NCBI GenBank assembly: GCA_004558955.1
Contig: SFZC01000058.1
Coordinates: 1 to 11,435 of the forward strand
DNA length: 11,435 nucleotides
Reading direction: 5' to 3'
DNA from: a bacterium
GTDB lineage: Bacteria > Cyanobacteriota > Vampirovibrionia > Gastranaerophilales > Gastranaerophilaceae
A program made the translations under genes and the position numbers. Positions 5,669-11,435 of the stretch are shown piece by piece. Every line of letters begins with the position of its first letter. The first letter of the stretch is position 1. Under the pieces are notes generated by a model. It ran no database searches. It saw only the letters and a list, made by a program, of their open reading frames with translations, and was not told the DNA's origin.

Positions 5669-6805
5669 TTATGAGATTGTATAAACTTTTTTGTAATACA
5701 TAAATGAGCCGAAGATTGCCAAAATTATGTTAGGAAGAGTTGCCGCCAAACACGGTAGCATCGTTCCCGCTTGTCCCATAGAAAGTGACAAGGCTCTAAC
5801 CAAATAATAGAAAAATATAATTAAAATACTGAATAAAAATCCTCGGTTGTAACGTACTCTTGGCGGTGTAATAGCAAGCGGAACGCCTAATAATACGAAT
5901 ACAATGGTCGTTATCGGTAAGGCAATTTTGTCGTACAATTCAATTTTATATTGGATTCTTTCTTCAGGTGCAATATCTGAATTTTTCAAGTATTTCAAAA
6001 GTTGTCCGAAGTTCTTTTCTTTAGCAAAGTTTTTGTTCATTTTTTGCGACATATCCATGCTGAATTTTATCAACGAGTCGTCAAATAATGAAGTGTTCAA
6101 GACATTTCCGTTGTTTGCCACCGTGTAGGCGGCGGCTTTTTTTAGAACCCAACCTTTAGAGGTCGTTTTGCCTTCTTTTGCTTGTACAACTCGGATTGTT
6201 CCCGGGTCAGAATTATCCAAAACTGTTACGTTATACAATATTCCTTTTTTGCACGAACCAACATAGAAAAGTCTTTTCAAAATCCCGCCGTCACCGATAT
6301 CTTTGAAGACAAAATTCTCTTTTCCTTCAGGGACGTGTTGTTGTTCAATCGCCCAAAGTGCAAGTTTTGTTGATTGTTGTGTCATTATCGGAACGATTTT
6401 TTCATTGATAAAAAAGCTCGAAAAAGCCATTACCAACGCAAAAATGAAAATTGATTTTGCAATTCTGTTCAAACTGATTCCGCAGGCACGCATAACCGTG
6501 ATTTCTGAGGAAAGACTTAATTTGTTCAGTGTCATTACGGTTGATAATAAAACGCCCATCGGGATTGTCATAACAACGACTGACGGAAGGTTCAAAAGTA
6601 CCATTAAAAAGGCGATTTTGAACGGTATTCCGAATTTTGCGATTTGCTTAATCAATGTGATAAAGGTATCTGAGGCAAAAATAATCGTAGTGAAAACAAA
6701 TACACCCATAATAAACATTTCGATTACCTGTTTCAAAATGTATTTGTCTAAAATGCTAATCTTTGCAAACTTCTCTTTTATCTTCGCAACAATATTCTTT
6801 ATCAT
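5669..6805 (-). CDS. LptF/LptG (YjgP/YjgQ) family lipopolysaccharide export permease
   Basis: This 378-residue inner membrane protein is a permease subunit of the LptB2FG ABC exporter, which moves lipopolysaccharide from the inner membrane towards the outer membrane. It has the family layout of three N-terminal membrane helices (about 26-48, 62-90, 116-134), a periplasmic beta-rich domain (about 140-290), and three C-terminal helices (about 298-320, 327-349, 352-374). SSEITVMRACGISLNRI (99-115) matches the conserved cytoplasmic E-x-x-A-L-R-A-x-G-I-S helix that contacts LptB. Only one permease gene is present here, and F versus G cannot be decided. Organisms with a single type may form homodimers, or the partner may lie elsewhere. 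The upstream gene for a secreted protein is 39 nt away. No good Shine-Dalgarno is seen. Confidence 0.92.
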   Translation of the reverse strand: MIKNIVAKIKEKFAKISILDKYILKQVIEMFIMGVFVFTTIIFASDTFITLIKQIAKFGIPFKIAFLMVLLNLPSVVVMTIPMGVLLSTVMTLNKLSLSSEITVMRACGISLNRIAKSIFIFALVMAFSSFFINEKIVPIMTQQSTKLALWAIEQQHVPEGKENFVFKDIGDGGILKRLFYVGSCKKGILYNVTVLDNSDPGTIRVVQAKEGKTTSKGWVLKKAAAYTVANNGNVLNTSLFDDSLIKFSMDMSQKMNKNFAKEKNFGQLLKYLKNSDIAPEERIQYKIELYDKIALPITTIVFVLLGVPLAITPPRVRYNRGFLFSILIIFFYYLVRALSLSMGQAGTMLPCLAATLPNIILAIFGSFMYYKKVYTIS

Positions 6806-6844
6806 AAGAAAATTTTAAGATAAACAAAACTTTTTATCAAACAT

Positions 6845-7477
6845 CTAGTTAGCTTCTTTTAATATGATAATTGTTTTTTTTATTTCGTCCTTGAGATAGC
6901 CGAGCTGTTCTGTCAAACTTTCAGGGTTGTACAAATACCCCGCTCCACCGTATGCCATATAAGGATTGTATTTTACGGCTTCCGTACGAAGAAGTGCGAT
7001 AGATTTTGTGTGCATACTCAGGTCTAATAATTTTTTGTAGGATAAAAAGTAACTTTCGGGTTTGTTTGCGTATTTATCTTTGAAATAGTCCGCACTTTTT
7101 GTGAAATAATAGGCTTTTGCGTTGAAAACCTGAACATTAACTCCGTCATCAATCATATCGTATAATGTTTCAAGCATTGGGATAAATTCGTTCAAATCGT
7201 TGACATATTTTGAAGTTTTGTCGGTTTTCAAGATAATATTGACAAAGGCAGGATTATCACGGGGAACGGGTTTGAGTTCGTTTGCGGAATTAAAATCCTT
7301 TGTTGGTCTAAAATCAGGGTTGATTTTTTTAGGTTGCTCTTTTTCGTAGGCTTTGTTTAAATCAGGCAAAGTTCCGACATAACCTTTAGCTTCTTCGGGT
7401 GCTGTTTTCCCAAAGGTTGTTCCTGCTTGTATTCCTAGCAAAATTACCAATATTAAACCTAAAAAATACTTCTTCAT
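6845..7477 (-). CDS. Hypothetical secreted protein
   Basis: This 210-residue protein is of unknown family. It begins MKKYFLGLILVILLGIQAG, a clear Sec signal peptide (lysines, hydrophobic core 5-16). Cleavage is likely near residue 23 (TFG|KTAPEE), and no lipobox Cys is present, so it should be periplasmic. A Pro/Lys-rich linker (about 30-75) precedes a helical domain (about 85-210) with several Tyr-rich helices (YYFTKSADYFKDKY, YNPYMAYGGAGYLY). It is 39 nt upstream of the lptF/G-like gene on the same strand and so probably heads that transcript. A link to envelope assembly is possible only by position. A TATAAT on the minus strand sits about 6 nt before the ATG, so the mRNA leader may be very short. 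Confidence 0.78.
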   Translation of the reverse strand: MKKYFLGLILVILLGIQAGTTFGKTAPEEAKGYVGTLPDLNKAYEKEQPKKINPDFRPTKDFNSANELKPVPRDNPAFVNIILKTDKTSKYVNDLNEFIPMLETLYDMIDDGVNVQVFNAKAYYFTKSADYFKDKYANKPESYFLSYKKLLDLSMHTKSIALLRTEAVKYNPYMAYGGAGYLYNPESLTEQLGYLKDEIKKTIIILKEAN

Positions 7478-7483
7478 ACCACA

Positions 7484-7742
7484 ATTATAATAATTTATTT
7501 AAAAAAATCATCATTTATTTACTTTAAATTTATGGAATAAATTATAATAGTTACAATGTTTGGCAGGTATGCCCAACCGACATTTTGCATTGCAAGCACC
7601 TACATTGTCTGAGCTGGTGCAATGGCTTTGGCTACAGTTGCAGGTTCAAAAATTCGAGATTTTATCGCATAGTGTTGTCGTCGGTGTTCACTATATTTAT
7701 CATAAAACTTGTAAAAATATTATTACCGATGGATGACAAATT
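7484..7742. other. Intergenic stretch with a hairpin repeat, no gene
   Basis: These 259 bp hold no reading frame with a start and a ribosome binding site. The left part is A/T-rich and includes a 7-bp hairpin, AATTTAT-gga-ATAAATT. At 7557-7586 lies the 30-nt repeat shared with 1393-1422. Just right of it, CATTGC and CACC (7587-7600) can pair with GGTGCAATG (about 7616-7624). The remainder to 7742 shows nothing clear, including no terminator for the membrane protein gene. Confidence 0.45.
7557..7586 (-). repeat. 30-nt hairpin repeat, second copy
   Basis: The reverse complement matches 1393-1422 at 26 of 30 positions. Both copies carry an imperfect dyad of the form TTGGCA / TGCCCAA separated by about 4 nt. 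The size and GC content are like REP-type intergenic repeats. Confidence 0.5.
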
Positions 7743-8438
7743 TTAATTACTTTGACCTGCACGATATCCGCAAGCCGTATAAATAATTGGTAGAAAACTT
7801 CCAATGTTAAGTTTTTCAATAATCGGAAGCTTTGCTAATGCTAATGCACCGATGCCATCATCAATATTAGCCAGGGCATCTTTAGGCGAAAGTTTTCTGT
7901 CAGGATATTTGTCTTTGGGGTCTGTAATGAGATTTGATAATGCTGCAGAACCATACATTCCAACTAAGAGTCCTCCACATACAGATAGTATTTTTGTCCA
8001 TTTGTTATTAGATTTTTCACTATTTTGGCAAAGACTAAGAACGCCACCAACTATCCAAGTTGGAATAGAGGCATTCATAAATTGAAACAAACCTTCTTTT
8101 AATCTGTTTTTTTGTACTTCTTTTTTTTCTCCAATTAATCCTAAGCCTACACCTCCAATAATTGAACCGGCGGCGGTGGTAATCATATCTTTCATTTCAT
8201 ATGTTAATTTTAATGGATTTTTAATATTTTGTTTTTTCATCATTAATAATACCGGGATAATTGTCCCAAGAGAAGAACCAATGAGGGCTTTAGTCTTATC
8301 TGTATTTGAAATATCACGGCTGTACGCTCTTATTCTATGGTTATTTTTTGAAGTCTCTACTGAATTATTGTAAAAAGAATAAGTTTTAAAAGATGAAAAT
8401 GTGTTATTTGGTTGTATATAGATATTGTTCCTTGTCAT
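7743..8438 (-). CDS. Hypothetical multi-pass membrane protein
   Basis: The 231-residue protein has a polar, Asn/Ser/Tyr-rich N terminus (1-48) without a signal peptide. Hydrophobic segments follow at about 51-67 (ALIGSSLGTIIPVLLMM), 86-103 (glycine-rich), 119-137, 150-168 and near 213-225. The many Gly and Ala residues suggest tightly packed membrane helices. I know of no functional family. It resembles lineage-restricted proteins of gut Melainabacteria in style, which is a recollection rather than a match. No Shine-Dalgarno is visible before the ATG at 8438. It is 112 nt downstream of the 304-residue gene on the same strand, and no clear terminator lies between them. Confidence 0.72.
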   Translation of the reverse strand: MTRNNIYIQPNNTFSSFKTYSFYNNSVETSKNNHRIRAYSRDISNTDKTKALIGSSLGTIIPVLLMMKKQNIKNPLKLTYEMKDMITTAAGSIIGGVGLGLIGEKKEVQKNRLKEGLFQFMNASIPTWIVGGVLSLCQNSEKSNNKWTKILSVCGGLLVGMYGSAALSNLITDPKDKYPDRKLSPKDALANIDDGIGALALAKLPIIEKLNIGSFLPIIYTACGYRAGQSN

Positions 8439-8550
8439 AATATTGATTTTTATTATTACATATTAAATTAAAATTTCAACTGAGTATGTAAAATCCGTAA
8501 AAGTATTTTTTTGCTATGGGAGATGTAATTTATTTTTGCGAATTCCTGAT

Positions 8551-9465
8551 TTAATTGTACAATAACTTTAATAAATTGCTTATTTTACAAGCTCTATGTT
8601 TTATAATTTCAGTAGCTTTATCAATGTAATTCAATGCAAATTCTCGATATTTGGTATCTTCAATGTTATTATTTGTGAACCAGCAATAAGGGGCTTCTGT
8701 GTCTTTGTGTTTGAACAAGTTGGATATTGCTTGTTGTGTTTCCATATTAAAATAATCTTCTAATATATTTGCTTTTATGAATTTTCCTTTATCCTTCATA
8801 AAATTGAAATAATCTTTTAATTCTTCATGTTCTTTCCATAATTTGAAATCTATGCAATCGTTACTCATTAGCCTGCAAATAAACAAATCAAAAAAATCAC
8901 GATAACGTTCATTTCTTCCTCTATATGAATTCATTGAAATGCGATGTATCGTTGTTGCAGGTAAAAGCATAAAATTACCCATAGTTACATACTTTTTTCT
9001 GAAATTTGTAACTCTTTCATCTTCAACATTATATAACTTGAAAAATTTTTCATACCCTTGATTTTCGTTACCGAATAAAGTTGAATATGTATTAATTGTA
9101 TCTCCACGATATTTGTACTCACAACCTGAACCTAAATCAGAAAAATTAATAAGATGAGGAAGAGCATATTCATTATTTTCTTCATACCTGTGAATGAGAA
9201 AATATACTATTCGAGCAAGATGTGTGTCGTCACAATCCCAATTTTTTGAATAATTACTACTGTAGCATAATTTCAAATAATGATTTTTATCTTCTGTATT
9301 TAAGGAGAGTTTGTTAATTGATTCAGAACTGTATAAGTCATCAAAACAAAAATTATGACAAAATTCATCAATTTGTTCTTTGGTATTACCTTTTAAATCG
9401 CTATATTGAACATTCAAAAACCATAAAAATTCTTCCTTACAAGAATCAAAGTCAGTTTTGTTCAT
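8551..9465 (-). CDS. Hypothetical protein resembling DUF6994
   Basis: This 304-residue soluble protein has no signal peptide or membrane helix and is rich in Asn, Tyr, Phe and Cys. Residues about 105-131 (LINFSDLGSGCEYKYRGDT, then INTYSTLFG) and about 153-195 (FRKKYVTMGNFMLLP, INSYRG-like MNSYRG, then DFFDLFICRL) recall the pattern of the uncharacterised DUF6994 group: a D-T-x-x-x-F segment, G-N-F-x-x-L-P and a N-S-Y-R-G turn. The function is unknown and the family call is tentative. The start is well supported: AGGAG at 9475-9479 with 9-nt spacing, and TATAAT at 9498-9503 on the minus strand. It is lower in GC than pckA. The promoter box lies at the edge of a dispersed repeat. Confidence 0.75.
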   Translation of the reverse strand: MNKTDFDSCKEEFLWFLNVQYSDLKGNTKEQIDEFCHNFCFDDLYSSESINKLSLNTEDKNHYLKLCYSSNYSKNWDCDDTHLARIVYFLIHRYEENNEYALPHLINFSDLGSGCEYKYRGDTINTYSTLFGNENQGYEKFFKLYNVEDERVTNFRKKYVTMGNFMLLPATTIHRISMNSYRGRNERYRDFFDLFICRLMSNDCIDFKLWKEHEELKDYFNFMKDKGKFIKANILEDYFNMETQQAISNLFKHKDTEAPYCWFTNNNIEDTKYREFALNYIDKATEIIKHRACKISNLLKLLYN

Positions 9466-9474
9466 GAATCATAT

Positions 9475-9503
9475 CTCCTATATATTTAACTCTTTCTATT
9501 ATA
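9475..9503 (-). promoter_or_regulatory. -10 box and ribosome binding site of the 304-residue gene
   Basis: On the minus strand TATAAT (9503-9498) is followed by AGGAG (9479-9475), 9 nt before the ATG. The TATAAT coincides with the left end of repeat copy A, and the same sequence occurs at the left end of copy B. No good -35 hexamer is seen. Confidence 0.5.
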
Positions 9504-9742
9504 AACTGACGGATAAATTTGAAAGAGGGAATGTTGGTATGATTTAGATGTTGTTTAGATTTAAGGCATTTCCCTCACTTTAAGAAAAATTATCCTTTTT
9601 ATCCTTTTCTTATCCCTAAATTTATCCTTTTTTCTAAAATAATGCTGTGGCTATGGCTCAAACTCCGACAGGGATTGGAATTATGGAAGGATAGAAAAAG
9701 GACAAAAATTTCCGAGGAGTGGAAAAATTTTGTCGAATTAGT
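9498..9742 (+). repeat. Dispersed repeat, copy A (about 245 bp)
   Basis: This aligns end to end with 11118-11421 in the same orientation. Shared blocks, in order, are ATTATAA-n-CTGAC, GATAAATTTGAAAGAGGG, TTTAAGAAAAATTATCC followed by TTTTTATCCTT, TTATCC...TTTATCCTTTTTT, CTCAAACTCCGAC, AAGGATAGAAAAAGGA and TTCCGAG..AGTGGAA. Inside, a run of ATCC motifs on the left faces GGAT motifs on the right, so the unit can fold back on itself. No transposase, clear terminal inverted repeats or target duplication were found. It separates the 304-residue gene from rubrerythrin. Confidence 0.75.
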
Positions 9743-9855
9743 AAATTCACATTACATAACAGTTTTTCGGTGCAAAAATTGTACACAACTTGATTTTTCA
9801 ATAAAATTTTTTGTTGGGGTAGAAACCCCAACCTACAAGCTATATTCTTATATAT
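9743..9855. repeat. AT-rich gap with hairpin repeat
   Basis: After copy A comes plain AT-rich sequence, then a perfect hairpin GTTGGGGT-AGAA-ACCCCAAC (9813-9832) just downstream of the rubrerythrin stop. Neither strand has a U tract after the stem, so it is more like a REP-type repeat than an intrinsic terminator. It could still end or protect the rubrerythrin mRNA. Confidence 0.55.
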
Positions 9856-10395
9856 CTAATAATTTTTACTTTGTTGTGCAAAATATGCTTTTGGGTGACT
9901 ACAAACAGGACATAACTCAGGAGCTTTTACTCCATAATGAATGTGTCCACAGTTTGAACATTCCCATGCAATTTCATTTTCTCTTTCAAATACTTTGTCA
10001 GACATTACTGACTCTAATAATTTTTTGTATCTTGTTTCATGCTCTTTTTCAATTTTTGCAACAGCTTCAAATAGACAGGCTATGTCATTAAAGCCTTCTT
10101 CTTTAGCTTCTTGAGCAAATCTTGCATACATATCTGTCCATTCGTAATTTTCACCCTCTGCTGCAGCTTTCAAGTTTTCAGAAGTTGTGCCTATGCTACC
10201 GCCTTGTAGCAATTTGAACCAAATCTTTGCATGTTCTTTTTCGTTATTGGCAGTTTCCTCAAAAATCTTACCAATTTGAACATAACCGTCTTTTTTTGCT
10301 TTTGATGCAAAATAGGTATATTTATTTCTAGCTTGAGATTCTCCGGCAAACGCTTCCATTAAATTCTTTTCAGTTTTACTACCTTTTAATTCCAT
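9856..10395 (-). CDS. Rubrerythrin
   Basis: This 179-residue cytosolic peroxide-scavenging protein reduces hydrogen peroxide at a diiron site and is typical of anaerobes. The N-terminal four-helix ferritin-like domain (1-130) shows GESQARNKY with ligand Glu19, a first E-x-x-H (E52/H55), a Glu-containing segment NYEWTDMY (83-90), and a second E-x-x-H (E116/H119). The C-terminal rubredoxin-like domain binds a single iron through C146-x-x-C149 and C162-x-x-C165. All expected ligands appear present. The ATG at 10395 is chosen over an in-frame start at 10443 because AAGGAG (10402-10407) lies 6 nt before it. The longer frame would overlap the upstream gene. It follows the QueD-like gene by 29 nt, so both are likely on one mRNA. 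Confidence 0.95.
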   Translation of the reverse strand: MELKGSKTEKNLMEAFAGESQARNKYTYFASKAKKDGYVQIGKIFEETANNEKEHAKIWFKLLQGGSIGTTSENLKAAAEGENYEWTDMYARFAQEAKEEGFNDIACLFEAVAKIEKEHETRYKKLLESVMSDKVFERENEIAWECSNCGHIHYGVKAPELCPVCSHPKAYFAQQSKNY

Positions 10396-10401
10396 AAAAT
10401 T

Positions 10402-10407
10402 CTCCTT
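10402..10407 (-). promoter_or_regulatory. Ribosome binding site deciding the rubrerythrin start
   Basis: AAGGAG on the minus strand lies 6 nt before the ATG at 10395. It selects this start over the in-frame ATG at 10443. Confidence 0.85.
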
Positions 10408-10424
10408 TTTATAATTATATATTA

Positions 10425-10988
10425 TTATTTTCGATAACCACATTTAGGGCAAACACCCTCTGTTGTTAATGCAATTCCACACAACGGACAACGGTCTAAT
10501 GTTCTGTTTACCGTATAATCACAAGTTGCAACATTTACACCACTAGTAAAAGTAATCTTTGCAATATTTAATTTGTCTTTTAAAAGTTCATAAACAATTT
10601 TTATCATCCCTTCAACTGTCATAGTTTCTTTCGTAACAACGACTCTACACTCAGGATAAGCTGTTGCCAATTCGGTTTTAAAAGCTTCGCCTTTCATTGT
10701 GTTTTGAGGGGCTCCATTTCTAATTCCTTGTTGTTCATATACTCCTAAGATAGCAGGTAATAATGGGTCATCTTCTCTTAAAATTAGAGCGTGGTCAAAA
10801 TTCTTTAAAATATTCCAAGCGGTTTTTTGTATTTCATTACAAGGGAATACCATATTTACACCCATATTCACAGAATCTTCAACTTCAATTGTTAACGTGC
10901 CTGTGTGTCCGTGCAAATATTGAGCTTCACCTTTAAACCCGTAAAAGCGGTGTGCATACTGTAAATCAAATGTTGTTATTGATCTCAT
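10425..10988 (-). CDS. QueD/6-pyruvoyl-tetrahydropterin synthase-like protein with C-terminal zinc ribbon
   Basis: Residues 1-160 match the PTPS/QueD fold, whose members convert dihydroneopterin triphosphate to 6-carboxytetrahydropterin (queuosine pathway) or related pterins. The zinc ligands are present: H13 in YAHRF, and H26 and H28 in YLHGHTG. FDHALIL (64-70) carries the catalytic Asp-His, and MTVEGM (123-128) the pterin-anchoring Glu. The catalytic Cys expected four residues before the first His of HGH is Ala22, so standard QueD chemistry is doubtful. Glu21 is next to it. There is an insertion around residues 72-105. At the C terminus, C167-x-x-C170 and C180-x-x-C183 form a rubredoxin-like zinc ribbon that is not part of ordinary QueD. 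The 187 residues exceed the usual 120-140. AAGGAG lies 8 nt before the ATG. No queC, queE or queF is adjacent. It is cotranscribed with rubrerythrin. Confidence 0.85.
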   Translation of the reverse strand: MRSITTFDLQYAHRFYGFKGEAQYLHGHTGTLTIEVEDSVNMGVNMVFPCNEIQKTAWNILKNFDHALILREDDPLLPAILGVYEQQGIRNGAPQNTMKGEAFKTELATAYPECRVVVTKETMTVEGMIKIVYELLKDKLNIAKITFTSGVNVATCDYTVNRTLDRCPLCGIALTTEGVCPKCGYRK

Positions 10989-10996
10989 AATGTTCT

Positions 10997-11103
10997 CTCC
11001 TTTTTCTCTTTTTATTTTAGCACTACATAAACAAATCTGAATTAGAATTGTTACTTTTTCAAAATTTTTCTTATATTATATGACAAAAATTAATTTTTCA
11101 TAA
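10997..11103 (-). promoter_or_regulatory. Promoter and leader of the QueD-like/rubrerythrin operon
   Basis: On the minus strand a TTATGA box (11103-11098), 17-nt spacer and perfect TATAAT (11080-11075) predict a start near 11068. That gives an A-rich leader of about 80 nt ending in AAGGAG (11002-10997). The leader shows no preQ1 riboswitch pattern that I could recognise. The promoter lies between repeat copy B and the gene, outside the repeat. Confidence 0.6.
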
Positions 11104-11117
11104 GCTTATAAAAAATT

Positions 11118-11421
11118 ATTATAACCTGACAGATAAATTTGAAAGAGGGGAGATGGATATAATTCGGTTGTTGTTTGAATTTTACCCACTTCCTCAAGTT
11201 TAAGAAAAATTATCCTTTTTATCCTTGCTTGGTTGTCGGCATTAAACGGGCTCGCTATCGCTTCAGCCCTCTGCCGACAATCCGCTTTACTTATCCTTAG
11301 ATTTATCCTTTTTTCCTGCTTGTTTTGGGAAATTTGCCTCAAACTCCGACTTGGTGTAAATTTCACAAGGATAGAAAAAGGATAAAAACTTCCGAGTTAG
11401 TGGAATATATTGTTGACTTAG
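11118..11421 (+). repeat. Dispersed repeat, copy B (about 304 bp, with internal insertion)
   Basis: This has the same blocks, order and orientation as 9498-9742, but is longer by about 60 bp. The extra length is a GC-rich hairpin block at about 11227-11290, between the second and third ATCC motifs. The inverted AAGGATAGAAAAAGGATAA (11367-11385) can pair with the TTATCCTTTTTATCCTT block (11210-11226), with small length differences. It lies upstream of the QueD-like/rubrerythrin promoter. The right end of the copy is near the window edge. Confidence 0.75.
11227..11290. repeat. GC-rich hairpin inserted in repeat copy B
   Basis: TTGTCGGCA (11233-11241) pairs perfectly with TGCCGACAA (11272-11280). 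Inside it GGGCT (11248-11252) pairs with AGCCC (11265-11269) around a 12-nt loop. The block is absent from copy A, and its base composition differs sharply from the AT-rich repeat around it. It looks like a small nested palindromic unit. Confidence 0.6.
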
Positions 11422-11435
11422 TTTTTGTTGGGCAG
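11422..11435. other. Start of a hairpin repeat cut by the window edge
   Basis: The last bases TTTTTGTTGGGCAG resemble the left arm of the hairpin at 9811-9832 (TTGTTGGGGT), which follows copy A. The complementary arm would lie beyond the window. Confidence 0.3.

Noticed and set aside
6303..6818. Plus-strand open frame of 171 codons opposite the LptF/G-like gene
   Set aside because: It is antisense to a well-supported membrane protein; its hydrophobic look mirrors the transmembrane codons of the real gene.
7515..7655. Cys-rich minus-strand reading (seven Cys in about 30 residues) in the 7484-7742 gap
   Set aside because: It has no start codon or ribosome binding site and overlaps the hairpin repeat; the Cys codons come from repeated TGC/TGT in that repeat.
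7620..7665. tRNA-like T-arm sequence GGTTCAAAAATTC
   Set aside because: No acceptor stem, D-arm or anticodon arm can be built around it.
9642..10091. Plus-strand open frame of 149 codons over repeat A and the rubrerythrin 3' end
   Set aside because: It runs antisense through the conserved rubredoxin domain of rubrerythrin, starts inside the repeat, and has no ribosome binding site.
10989..11080. preQ1 riboswitch in the leader of the QueD-like gene
   Set aside because: The leader is A-rich and lacks the short C/G stem and the conserved A-rich tail of that riboswitch as I know it.
11106..11366. Minus-strand open frame of 86 codons through repeat copy B
   Set aside because: It is not kept in copy A, it reads across the inserted hairpin, and its composition follows the A/T repeat motifs.
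9498..11421. CRISPR array or attachment sites
   Set aside because: There are only two long diverged repeats with genes between them, no short regular repeat-spacer pattern, and no cas gene, integrase or tRNA.

Overview
The window reads as ordinary chromosome of an AT-rich, anaerobic bacterium with an outer membrane. The supporting signs are an ATP-type PEP carboxykinase, a rubrerythrin, an LptF/LptG-type lipopolysaccharide export permease and a type IV prepilin-like protein with a GFTLAEV cleavage site. The prepilin style, several lineage-restricted hypothetical proteins and the AT-rich intergenic repeats recall gut Vampirovibrionia/Melainabacteria (Gastranaerophilales). That placement is an inference from protein style, not a demonstrated assignment.

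Layout. The 3' part of pckA runs off the left edge and ends at a strong terminator. Next is a convergent prepilin-like gene, divergent from a small XRE-type regulator; a perfect 16-bp palindrome lies between their starts. A GNAT acetyltransferase follows, then a structured repeat-like element and a terminator facing the other way. From about 3.5 to 7.5 kb all genes are on the minus strand: a secreted hypothetical protein, an LptF/G permease, an NPF-motif coiled-coil protein, a DUF4186 protein and a YbaK-type aminoacyl-tRNA editing protein (the last two 1 nt apart), then a separately promoted 125-residue hypothetical protein. Two more minus-strand hypothetical genes follow: a membrane protein and a 304-residue protein resembling the DUF6994 group. 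At the right end a two-gene unit encodes a QueD/PTPS-like protein with a C-terminal zinc ribbon and a rubrerythrin.

The least ordinary part is the right end. Two diverged copies of a roughly 245-bp repeat (9498-9742 and 11118-11421) lie in the same orientation on both sides of the queD-like/rubrerythrin unit. The right copy carries an extra GC-rich hairpin of about 64 bp that the left copy lacks. Smaller hairpin repeats recur at 1393, 7557, 9813 and the right edge. No CRISPR array, tRNA, rRNA, transposase or phage gene was seen. I see no convincing new multi-gene system. The best leads are the repeats, the QueD-like protein that lacks its usual nucleophile, and the operator-like palindrome.
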